Positions 1 through 12,100 of a stretch of 64,000 nt of DNA are shown piece after piece. Source of the DNA: Nannobrachium achirus (taxonomy: Eukaryota > Chordata > Actinopteri > Myctophiformes > Myctophidae). The position numbers and the translations under genes are program-made. The stretch's first letter is position 1. Each line of letters begins with the position of its first letter. Under the pieces are notes generated by a model, which worked only from the letters and a program-made list of their open reading frames with translations, was not told where the DNA came from and did no database searches. The DNA lies in contig OY997642.1 in NCBI GenBank assembly GCA_963921795.1, positions 43,948,333 through 44,012,332 on the forward strand, in the 5' to 3' direction.

Positions 1-545
1 TGAGATCCGTTCCTTTCAAAGAGCCGTTCAAAAGACTGGCTCATTTTAGTTACTGGTTACTTTGTAGATTTTGATTATGATTGTAAATCACTTCCACCCA
101 AATAGGCCTGTACATTTTGGCCATTGGATACATTTCTGGCATTTGAAAATAGGTGATCTACAAGCTCACAATGTGTCACGTTGCGATGCATTGTGAGCTT
201 GTAGATCAGCTATTTGCAAATTATTTTTCTACATTTTACTCATTAGAAAACCTGTGAAACAGGACATTCTGCATAATGAGTACGTTCTAATATTGGTACT
301 TTAAGTACATTTTGATACCAATACTATTTTACTTTTACTCTAGTACATTAATAACATTCCAAACTTGATTGCAGTATTGATATGTTTACCTAAGTAAAGA
401 AATGTAGTACTTTTCCCACCACTGTTCATAGAAAGGAACGGCTCCCTACTGTGAACCGAATCATATCGTTCATTTCAAAGAGCCGTTCAAAAGACTTGAT
501 TCGTTCGCGAACGTCCCACCCACTCGCTTCCGTGTCACAAACACT
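1..545. repeat. MITE fragments with hairpin module
   Basis: AT-rich repeat sequence. A GAACGGCTC / AAAGAGCCGTTC motif occurs near 10-35 and again near 435-495. A hAT-type end (TACTTTTCCCACCACTG) is at about 409-425. A hairpin of the recurrent module spans 142-220 (arms around GATCTACAAGCTCACAAT). No coding potential was seen. Confidence 0.5.
142..220. repeat. hairpin module copy
   Basis: TTTGAAAATAGGTGATCTAC with AAGCTCACAATG pairs with the segment ATTGTGAGCTTGTAGATCAG and CTATTTGCAAA. The loop is about 15 nt. Confidence 0.7.
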
Positions 546-829
546 GAAACAAAAACAGAACGGATTGCACTGACCTACACAAACCCACGGGAATAATTTA
601 GGAGCACTTCATGAGAAAATATAACTGGTAACACTTGTGTACTGTATGTTAATCTGACTTTAGTATATGCTATTGTTTTCTTCCTGGACGTTTGTGGCAG
701 GTTAGTCTGCAGCTGGGTGCTATTGCTGCACGCCGCCATGGCAGCTTGCCAAGGCACCCGCCTTAGTAACCTGTCGCTAAACGTGGCATTGGGCAAGCAC
801 GGCTTTAGGAGGGGCATAGCGATCGGTCA

Positions 830-1320
830 ATTGTCCAGGGTTCCCACGGTCATGAAATTCCTGGAAATATTTTGAAATTAGAAAAATATTTTTCCAGTAC
901 TGGAAAAGTTTTGGAATTGATCAAGGGTCCTGGAAGGTCCTGGAAAAAATAGCTATGCATTGTCTTTGGTTATTGATTTTGTTAATACTTCTGAAATGAC
1001 AAATTAAACATTGGCCAAATTGTCAAATATATAGAGGCAGAAATTGTGAAAATAGCTGATCTACATGCTCACAATTGCGAGGCGTTGTGAGCATGTAGAT
1101 CGGCTATTTTCACAATAAAACCGTGTTATACAAAATTCCTCTACTCAGGGTGCCCGGGGTCCCCAGTTGAAATATGATTATTTGCGCATAGGAGTAAGCG
1201 ACTTGTTATTGAGCTGAATTATTGTTATATAGTCCTGGAAGTCGGGTTAAATATTCTGGAAAAGTCTTGGAAAAGTTTTGGAAATTAATTGGTAAAGATG
1301 TGTGGGAACCCTGATTGTCA
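830..1320. repeat. MITE-like repeat carrying hairpin module
   Basis: The ends share GGTTCCCACGGTCATGAAA / TGTGGGAACCCTGATTG, and the inside contains TCCTGGAAAAGTTTTGGAA in both orientations. At 1043-1116 lies a strong hairpin (ATTGTGAAAATAGCTGATCT with its complement). The segment around it (AAATTAAACATTGGCCAAAT) is the same as in the hAT-type MITE at 24,090, so a piece of that element is nested here. Confidence 0.5.
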
Positions 1321-1763
1321 CGCTGAGGAAGGTTCTGGACAAAACGTCCGCTCTGCTGCGGCTTGGTCAAATAAATAAGAGAGCCTAAAACGACTTTCTT
1401 TGGGCGTGCATGTTTGTTTTTGTATACTGGGTTCAAACTTTAGCCCCTGCAGTCACTCGAAAGCCACGATGGCCCAAGATAGTATCCTGTTAGTATGTAT
1501 TCACCCACCAACAACCACCAGGACATGGTGACATTTTGGAATATTATAGACCTGCAACTGCATGTACCTCTATTTTAAAACACCGAACAATATAGAACAA
1601 TGCCAATTTAGACAAAGACATGAGGTACTTCTGAATACTTATAGACCTGCGATCATTCATCACGGCTTGTTTTCTTCTGTGGCGTTCTTTCTGTGGCGTC
1701 GTCGCATCATGATGTAAATATCCCCACCATCCATTATCCTGGGGTGGAACAACAAAAAACAAC

Positions 1764-1816
1764 AAAATAGCAGATCTACAAGAGCACAACAATGCGCTTG
1801 TAGATCAGCTATTTTT
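1764..1816. repeat. hairpin module copy
   Basis: AAAATAGCAGATCTACAAG pairs with CTTGTAGATCAGCTATTTT. It sits about 140 nt upstream of the first visible esyt2 exon. Confidence 0.75.
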
Positions 1817-1953
1817 TGGCCAAAGATTTGGTAGAGAAAGACTGTATCAAGCTAGTTATTTACAGGTCCGTTTTACCAATTATAGAGGGTTTAAGTGGTA
1901 CCGGAAATGCAGCTCGGCAAATAAAAGGTTAATTGACTGCTGTCTGTCCACAG

Positions 1954-4900
1954 GCTCTGACCAGCATCAAGGCAGACAGGGGACACGCCAACGACGGTCT
2001 GTCCTCGGCTCTGCTGGTGGTGTTTCTGGACTCTGCCCGCAACCTGCCGGTAAGTCACACTGATGGAAAGTCCTCCTGGGATCCACTAGTAGTAATGTGC
2101 AGCAGGCACATGCACACATAGACATCAAAGGGAGCTTGAGCCCCTGCCCTTTTATCCATCCGTAAAAGGTGCCCTCTCCAGACCGTGAATGCAGTTTTCA
2201 CTATGGTGAAAGAAATGCAAATGCCCTCTTTCCATGCCATACCTGAAGGCAGCATTCAAGAGAATTGCCTTGTCCAAACTCTCCTGAACTTGAATGCAGC
2301 ATCGTATGTTGAAAGAATTGCCCTGTGAAATCCATGCCGTTACTCCGTATCTCCAGTATTGATTTGATTATGCTTAGTTCAGTGTGGTGAGCTTGGAGGT
2401 CCACCAAAAGACCCTTTTAGAAATATCAGCCCCTGCCTCTCTAACATTCTCTGCACGTCCCCCATGTGCAGAAAGATGACGGGATTGATTTCATGGCGAT
2501 GAATAAATCTTTCTTTCTAGATCTATATTTAGAGCATGTCACTGGGAAATTGAACGTTTTTCCTCGTTTAATCTTCCTTTCATTTTTATCAAGTCATGAC
2601 ATGTATTACATATTATGTAATACCCTAAACAGCCATTAGGGAAGTATCATACTGAGATCATACTAATGTTTCAATCACTGTCTCTTAATAGTCAATAATG
2701 TGCTCTATTGTATTTAATACATTGTTGTGGCTGTTAGCTGTACACTACATTGAATTTAACCACTTAAACCCTATACCTAGTTGACTGGGGTCCCGCCAGG
2801 CTCTATGCTAGGTCTGCTTCTCAATACTCTCAATACTAAAGCTCCTCGCCGAAATTAGCAGGCTCACAATGCATGACTTTGATTTTGCAACCCGTTGTGA
2901 GCTTGTAGATCTGCTATTTTCGCTGAAATGTTCACCCCAGAATAGGTGTGTATTAAGTGGTTAATACATAGTTGTGACTGTTATTAATTATTAAAAGCCT
3001 ATATATATAAAACAAAACATAGTATTTTATATATTATCGGAGGTGTTAGCTGTATGCTAGCCCACCATCTACTTGGTCTTTTTCCATTCTCTTTCCTCAC
3101 TTCCTTACTTTGCTGCTCTGTCCATCTCATCTTAAAGGTGCAGCATGAGGGAATGTTGGGACTAAAGTGTTTCTGAATGTTTAAAGTGTTAACGGCATAA
3201 ACAAAGGGGAAAAGCCCTTCATACTGCACCTTTCCTGCCATGCTCCCATTTAGACACCCATTTTGAGGATAGGCTTTGATGTGTTTCCATTACTTTAAGT
3301 TAATTATAATTTAAACAAATACAAATGTGTTCAAGAGAAATACAGTAATGTTACAGTTTCTGTTTCCATTTCTCTTCCCATATTGCTATTTGCTAGATAC
3401 TCTTATGTAAATGATGACGGACAAAATGTTCATATGTATTGTATTATTTCTATATATCATAAGAAGATTCTACACAGGTACAGATATTTATCAATAAGCA
3501 AAGCACTTCATTAATATCAATATTAGATTGACATGATTCCATAGCAGAAGCCTGACTTGCCTCTTTTCAGACTATTTTTCTTCTCCTTTGCTTCTCCTCT
3601 CCTCTCCGCCTCCTCCTCCTCTTCCTCCTGTGAAGAGTGTGTTCGAGGGGAACTTGGGCAGTGGTTTCCTCAAAGAGAGGCGTGCGGCTGGGCTGGTGTT
3701 CTGTGAGAACACTGCTTCTCTCTATAGAAGCCTCTTTGTGAGTCCACTGGCTGTTTGTCTGCTTTAATAGTCAATATGTAGTCTGATTAATGCCATGTTG
3801 GGGTCTTTATTATTGTGTGTTTTAATATAGGCCATATGATGGCTCATTAATGCTTAAATTTTGTTGTGTGACATTTGATGAAAAGGTAATGTGACGAAGC
3901 ATGAATTGGCCTTAATGTTAACAGGTTTTAGTTTTTTATTATCGTGTGATGCATCTTCACTGTGTGCGTGCGTCCGTCTGTCTGTGTTTGGATTGAAAGC
4001 ACGACGAGCATAAAGACTTTAACCTTGGCTGAATTACTAATGTAATTAATTTTGCAAATGTTTGACGTGAATCAAATTGTCTGTAATGTACAGTATCTCA
4101 GCAATTACAACACAAGTCAAACAGAGAAGTGGGACAATATGTGCAGACTTTCTGGTTAGAAAACTCTTGTTAAAGCCACTGTATTACTTCCACCGAGAAG
4201 CTGCATCAGATCAGTTCAACTTCAACTTTATTTTCTGTGTGGAGATTGGAATTAGTTTTCCTATAAAACTAAATAAGTCTGGCCAGAGCTCATTGTTGAA
4301 AATCTATCTCTCGAAATTTCCCCTTAGAGAAGGTTAATGTGATTGTTTTTTGGCGCCTCAGCGCCAACACTAATGCCTTTCCAATAATTAGTAGTGTCAA
4401 ACAAATTAAACAATCCGTCAAAAGAAGTTAAGTCAAATTGGGTGATTGTTTCGATATGACTTAACAGAATTCCAGCTGCTTCATTTAGCACCCGGCTTTG
4501 CTAAAGTGTGTTCTGAAGCTAAAATATTCTTTTTATTGTTTATTTGACTGTGTAATGCCAGGTGGGTGTGGTCTCTCTGCATGTCCAAAACCAAAACTGT
4601 TACTTTTCAGGAAATGTTGAAATAGGAGTTACTGTATGAGGTTTCTGCCTGACAGCAATGAAAGGAAAGGAATGGAATTAAATGAATATGAGAGGACAGT
4701 AGATTATGGAGGATTAACTATTAGTGGATTGCCATCCCTTCATCCTACTTGTTTTCCCCCACATGTGGATGGCTTTACCCTTGGATCTCTATGGTTACGC
4801 CCCTTACACTCTTAATAAGTATTGTGGAGTGTTACTTGACAACACTTTGTTGTATATGTATATCGTCGTTGTCGGGTGAAAACCTTGTATGTCTAAAACC

Positions 4901-5456
4901 GTTCGCTTAGTATTTTTCATTTTAAAAATGATTTAAACTAGTGAAACCAGCCGATCTGGGGGCACGGTGGCGCAGTGGTTAGCGCTTCGCCTCACAGCTA
5001 GAAGGTCCTGGGTTCGATTCCCGCCGGGGGACGCTGTGGGCGCTGGCGGCGTGTTCCTCCTCCTCGTCATCAGCGCCCACACCCTAGGTGGGGTTGGCGA
5101 TAGGGCCTTTCTGTGTGGAGTTTGCATGTTCTCCCCGTGTCTCCTAGGGTTGATACCCTCACAAAAACATGCACGTAATCCTGGTCTCAATAATGCCTCC
5201 CCCTGGCCAGCCGGGGCGCCTGATGGAGGGGAAAGGAACTGGTTGGAATAACGTGTTCCTTCCACGCGCTACGTCCAAACCAGGGAAATCTCCACTGTCA
5301 GGTGAAAAGAAGCAACTTGGACTCCTCATGCATAGAAGGAAGCATGAGGTCAGTCCGTTGTCTCCCCAGGCGCGGCAGAAGGAGAGCAGAGCCCAGGATT
5401 ACATAGGCAATTAGCACTGGGTGAAAAAATGGGTTACAAAATTGTGGGATAAAAAT

Positions 5457-5490
<34 letters not shown>

Positions 5491-6072
5491 ACCAGCCGAT
5501 CTACAAGCACACAACGCCTCGCACCGCGAGGCGTTGTGTGCTTGTAGATCTGCTGTTTTCACTACTTTTGTGCGACGGCCTTGTATGATGAAGCCGGGCT
5601 TTGCTTAGCGAAAAAATTTACAAATTTGAAACTTGGAGATACGAGGTTTCTGCCCGACAGTGACGATATGTTTGTGTAACCTTTTAACAACCTAGGTTGA
5701 TAACATGTTAACATGACATGACATGACATGACATGACAGTTAAGTATGTTATAACCTATATATCAGTAATGCAACATGAACACTACGAACACATAGTGAT
5801 AACATATGTTTTTTGTTTAATAGTACCGGTAAGTAACTGTCATGTTGTCTCAAATGCCACACAATTTTGAGAGTGTAATTGTACCACCAGGTGGCAGCAA
5901 ACACAGGATCCTATCTCCATAGCTAATATGGGGATTCTGAGGACACAGAGGCTTAAAGCCCTGTATACTTAGTTGTATGAAAAAAAAGAAGACAAAAAAA
6001 ACATTTATAATAGCTGATCTACATGCTCCGAACTTGTAGCACTATAAGATTGTAGATCTTCTATTTTTGAAA

Positions 6073-6124
<52 letters not shown>

Positions 6125-9100
6125 ACGGTTTGTTAGAGGAACAGGACGGTCGAGAAACGGAGCACTCGTGGTGCCGCACGGGGCGGAACAAGCGGTCGCC
6201 CACAACAACGTCCTCCAGGCGGGGCCGCTCGATTGTCCACGACATTGCAAGCGGCGCGAAGGCCAGCGGACCTTGGTCCTGCTCTTCGCCCCCGAGCGCC
6301 GCAGGCGCGAGTGGCCGCGAAGAGCGGGCCAGGGCCGCGCGGCCGGCGGAGCGCCGCGCGAGTTACGAAGCCGTGGTGAATGCAATCGTTATATTTATGC
6401 CCAGGCCGTAAGGCCTGGGCAAGCCCACGATAAACGCTCATAGTAAGCTAATGGCTAAGCTAATGGCTAAGCTAATGGCTAAACACCGCCCAGCTAGGCT
6501 AGTAAATAAAGAAAGAGAGTCGCAAACGAGTGACGTCAGCGCCTGCACTAGTGAATGGCTGTCTATGGGCTGTCGTCGCCATCTGGTGGTGATTAGTGTG
6601 TGGTGAACGAAACAAGCGCTCTTACAATGAACGTCCTGAGTTACCCAACCATACTGTAACATATATATATAATCATAATAATAATGTCAAAGCATTTTAA
6701 ACATTTGGGGAATTTGCCCAAATTGAGGATGCCAGAGTTTTTTGGTTTGGTTGACTTAATGACAAAATCTTTTGATTTTCTTGCCACTACAGTATGTGAG
6801 AAGAATATTGTTGCAGAATTGGTTTAGATCGAAAACTCTAGAGGGTTTAAGTCATTAAGTGGTTAAAAACAATAAGAATAACAAGTCAAGATTTGTTTCC
6901 ATTGTTTCAATGTGCTTACAACAGGCTGAACACTAATAAAACCTTTTTATTGTCAGCTAATTTCATAAATATGTCAGTTCTTCTCGCTTGACTGTTGACT
7001 CCATGTGGTCCATTCTTATTGGTTCTAACCAATGACTTTGTGTCGTGACCTTGTCTCCATTTTAAATACATTAACCTTGTGATCATCCATGTTGTTTTAA
7101 CTGTCTGTCTCGCATTATGGTTTTGGTGGTGGTGGAGGCGGTGTGTCAATCATCAATCAATAACCTTCTTCTTCCTTGTCCATCATCTTGCACGTCCCGC
7201 CTCCTCTCCCTAATAACCCGGGTGGTGCGTCTGTGTCTGTCTGTGTGCGTGCTTGTGTGTGTCTGCTTCTCTTCCTACCTTGTCACTGGGGAAATCAAAG
7301 CGCAATCCGTTAGAGTTCAACTCTGAGGGGCTGAAGAAGGCCTCAGTCAGTAAAGCCATCAAGGTAACATGACGCCAACAGAGCACACCTTACCTCTAAG
7401 ATGCAGACAGGCAGACATAGTGAAAGATGGACATGGAGAGAGAATACACTAGATGTATGAAGGTTAATGTGCATAACTACAGGCAGCTATCTTCAAGAAG
7501 AGACCAAATGCAATGATTAGTTTATCTATGTCAGATATAGATCTTTCAGACTAGGGTTATGTATCCTATACTAGTTTTAGGAATAGTTTGAAGAAGTTGT
7601 ACATGACTTATTCCCACGGCGGCCCTGCTTTAGCATTCAAAATGCCTTGCCTGTTGACTCCAGCTACTGACCATTGTTGTGAAATATGATTAATCAACTC
7701 ACAAACTCTTTTAATTGTACTTGTGGACTAAATCATTTAACAAGCTCTTGTAAATAACAATGTTTTCTAGTAAGCTAATTATCCACTAAACCAATCGGTC
7801 TGTTGGAGACTTAACTCTTCAAATCTGAAATGATTTCTGGTGTCTGGCGAACATCTGTTTAGAGCTCTCTACCTAATTAAGTGTAAAATGGGTTTTACAC
7901 TTCATTTACTTTTCTCTGTAATTATATAATTATTTTCCCCTCTCAAATCACATTTTACCATTAAGAACTAAAATGTGAGATGTAGTTGTTGTCATTATCA
8001 AGTATATAAGTGTATATTGCATGTTATATAAAGTTTCGTATTATAGCATAGAAGCTAATGTCAGAGTTTTGAATGTTCAATGAATGCTGTACATTCAGAG
8101 TTTGCTGTGTTTAAATAATCGACCAGTAGGTAAGATACTGTAGGTAAAGAAAAAGCAAAATAAGTGTTGGCATTAAACGGTTATCAAAGAACAACAAATA
8201 AGTATAGTGAAGCGTTAACATTCCAATTATACCATCCATTTTAGAAAGATAGAGATAGCTTTATTGATCCCACAGAGGGAAGTTATAGTGAATATCGCTA
8301 ATTTGTTTTATTTTGCTATTGCTTTTCTGCAGTCTGGTAAAAAAGTGAGCAGCGACCCCAGTCCATTTGTCCAGTTCACAGTTGGACACAAATCCTTTGA
8401 GAGCAAGGTAAGACCAACATCAAACCAAACCAGTCGTTCTACAAGACACTTTGTTCAGGCCGCTAACCAAAAGTGAATAATAGTACGTCTGCTATTATTT
8501 ATAGCAGGTGGTGCTTTTACAAACAGACACCTGTGGAAATTGAAGACCATGTTGAGAATCACATTAAAGGGGACGACCACCCATTTTCAATATTGAACCA
8601 TGTCATTAATATACCTTAGAGGAGTGTGGAAATAAGAAAAAAAGTCACCCCCCTTCTGAGTTGCCTAGAACTGGAGGATTGATTTTGTGGTTTGTATTGT
8701 AAATCACACCGGTGTGATTTACTATACAAACCCCAAAATCTAAGGTATATTAATGACAGTTCAATATTGACAAAGGGGTGGTTTTCCACTTTAAGCCATA
8801 TTACAATTGGACTATGATAGGCAAACTGTCCACTTTCACACAGTGCATAGTACTAGCAGTGTTAATCATATGATGTGCTACTACGCTGTCTTTCTCTGTT
8901 CCTCGATCAGACCAGATACAAGACCAATGAACCGGTTTGGGAAGAAGCTTTCACCTTCCTCATCCACAACCCTAAAAGCCAGGAGCTGGAGGTCGAGGTG
9001 TGACACCCATTTTATTTTTATCTCCTCTAAAAAATATATAATATCATATAATATGGACTTTTAGCACCACAGATAACGAATCACAATGTGTTGTGAGCTT

Positions 9101-12100
9101 GTGGAGCTGATATTTCCTGCGTGCAACTGTCTTTTTAACTCGAGAACGTATGCAGATTTTCATGACAATTGGTATGAATGATCATACTAAGTGATTTTGA
9201 CCTTTTGGGTTGAAAAGGTCAAAATCAAAATGACAGGATCAGTCCTATCGGGTGGAAATGGCATATATTGACCTTTTCATCATGGCAGTGGTGGTGCAAT
9301 CTTTCTAATTACCGTATTTTCCGGACTATAAGGCGCACTTAACTCATTGAGTGCCTATCCCGAATTAGTTCGGGATATATTATCGCATCCCAGAGTGCCG
9401 GAAAAAAAAAAAAAAAATGATTTTTTTTTTTTTTTTTTAATTTTTTTTTGGACCCCATCAAATCTAGTGAACATGATTTCAATCGCGATTTTGCATGTTC
9501 CACCCCCATACAACCCCATCTAACATACAGGGCAGCCATGTTTGTTTACATAACATGTAAAACATAATGGCTATTATCTCAAGAATGCCTGAACGGATTT
9601 CCAATCGGATTTTTTTGTTTGAAAGCTGTGAACAAACTGCACAAATCCACTCCAATGCAATCCAGGATTGCATTGGATTTTTTAGAGCTCATTCTTCTCT
9701 GTTTTTTTCCCATGCATGAGGTGTGCAAGGTTTAATCGTGGCTAAATTGCCGAAAATAGATCTTCTAAAATGCTTGGTAGCCAATAGCTAACTTCAAGCT
9801 AACTTCATCCTCTTCCTGTACATGCACAAAGGAAAGTGTTCAGGCATGTCATGGCTGCAGGGCTTCAGCATATACCAGCATGGGAAATGGGATTTTCTAG
9901 AGCCACTGGGCGCCCTCTAGTGGTGAAAAGGTGGCACTCAAAGAGTTAAAAGCCTTTAATTTTCTCAAAAAACTACAGTGCGCCTTATAGTCCAGTGCGC
10001 CTTATATATGGATCATTCATTGACATTGACACTCCCTTTAGCACAGCTCCATCTGTTGGATGCATAACGCAACGTTAGCGTCTATTATGTGCGCCTTATA
10101 GTCCGGTGCGCCTTATATATGAAAACAGTTTGAAAATAGACCATTCATTGACAGTGCGCCTTATAGTCCGGTGCGCCTTATAGTCCGGAAAATACTGTAC
10201 ATTCATTGCACCCGATTAATTAAACATTGTTGTTCATGGTTAGCTTTTTATAAACACCGTCCACCACTATTGCGAGTTTGTCCATCACACACTCTTGTGT
10301 ATTAACGCTGAGTGAACCATAAGAGCAAAATTACCATTGTGTGATTATGTGAGATGCCAATGGGAAACGGGATATACTGTAAGAGCAAAATGTCTCATTT
10401 GGCTCATTTTGATATTGAATGACCTATTTTTGTAATGTCTATCTCAGGTGAAGGATGAGAAGCATGAGTGCTCTCTGGGGAAGCTGACTCTGCCTCTGAG
10501 TCGTCTGCTGGAGGCAGAGGGCATGACTCTCAACCAGCGCTTCCCTCTCAAGAACTCTGGACCCAGCTGTACTCTCAAGATGAAGATGGCTCTTAAGGTA
10601 AAATGCACTGTGGTGCTTTTATGCCTTTATTGATAGGACAGTAGATTGACAGGAAATGGGGGGAGAGACGAGGAGTGAGATGCGGCAAAGGTCGTCCGGA
10701 TCGGGAATCGAACTGGCGCCGCCGCCAGGCATCCATGCCTATGTGGCAATGCCTAAGTGGTATGCGCCCGGACCAGTAGGCCAGCGGGCGCCCAATCTGC
10801 GCATGTTATTTTGAAATACATTAGAATGACTTTGTCATATACTGTAGCTGTAGTTTTGATAATCCTTCAAAAAAAACTGTCAAATGGTACTCCCAAATAA
10901 TTGTAATTAAATGTAGCTGAACTGCTCAGTGGCCGACAAGAGAAGTCTGGAAAACAGGGACATTTTCTGAAAGGGGGCATGAAAAAAAAGTTGTAAGAAG
11001 AATGGTTAACGCTTTATCATGAAATGTACAATATTGTGAAATTAATTTTCTAAAACTATAAACTATTATCTGTCTGTCATATCTGTATGTTGTTGTGCAT
11101 CATGTGTATGTGGTGTGCCGTGTGACGGACCCCAGGAAGAATAGCCATGCTTAGGCAAGGGCTAATGGGGATCCATAACAAAGTAAAGTAAAGAGCGCTC
11201 GGCAAACGATGTGCCAGTTTGATGAATACGGTAATTAAAAAGCTAACAAAGGTCTTAAACAATGCTCCTTAACCCACCCTGCCTCCTCACAGGTGCTGTG
11301 TGTTCAGGACAAGGACGCGTCGTCCTCCTCGGCGGACGCCGCCCAGCCCTCCTCCGTGCAGGTCCGCAAGGCCAGCTCGGCCAGCTCCAACTCCGCCTCC
11401 GCGCCCCGCCCCTCCGCCTCCCCCGAGTCCCCCCGTCCCCCGCCTCCCCCCTCCTCCTCCTCCTCCTCGTCCCATCCGCCCCGCTCCTCGTCGCTGTCCG
11501 CCCAGGACCTCCTCAACAACCACCACCAACACCCTCCGGGAGGAGCGGGGGAGTCCCAGGAGGTCTCCAGCTCCCTGGGGGGTCTGAGCGACGGGCCGAG
11601 TGCAGGAGGAGGAGGGGGGAGCGGAGGTTTGGCTGAGGCAGGGAGGAGTGCGTCCAACCTGGCCATCTCAGGCTCCCAGCAGTACCTGTCCGGTGGAGGA
11701 GGAGGAGGTATGATGGTTAAGGAGCCCACGCCCAGCATCGCCTCGGACATATCCAACCCCTACGCCACACAGGAGCTCCAGCAGAGGCTACGACAGCTGC
11801 AGAAGTAAGGAGGGAACGACCGGAACAAAGAAACCTCGCAGAAACCTTGTATCTCCAAGTTTCAAAATGTTATGTTTTTTCGTAAATTAAAGCCCCACTT
11901 CATCATACAAAAATGTCTCACAAAAAGCACAACATCACGAGGCGTTGTGTGCTTGTACGTAGATCGGCTATTTTCACTATTTTAAAAAAAGGAAGGTTTT
12001 GGACATGGTTTCCACCGGACAACGACCGTATGTATGGGATAATGTAACAGTGAGCTGGACATTATGTAAGGCACTGTTTCCCAAACAGTGGATCATGACC

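Noticed and set aside
6005-6443. Overlapping 100-126 codon frames on both strands
   Set aside because: They are in a GC-rich candidate solo LTR next to an (AT)n tract, with no domain and mutually overlapping.
11262-11756. Several long frames on both strands over the esyt2 linker exon
   Set aside because: Only one frame continues through both splice junctions. The rest come from extreme GC content.
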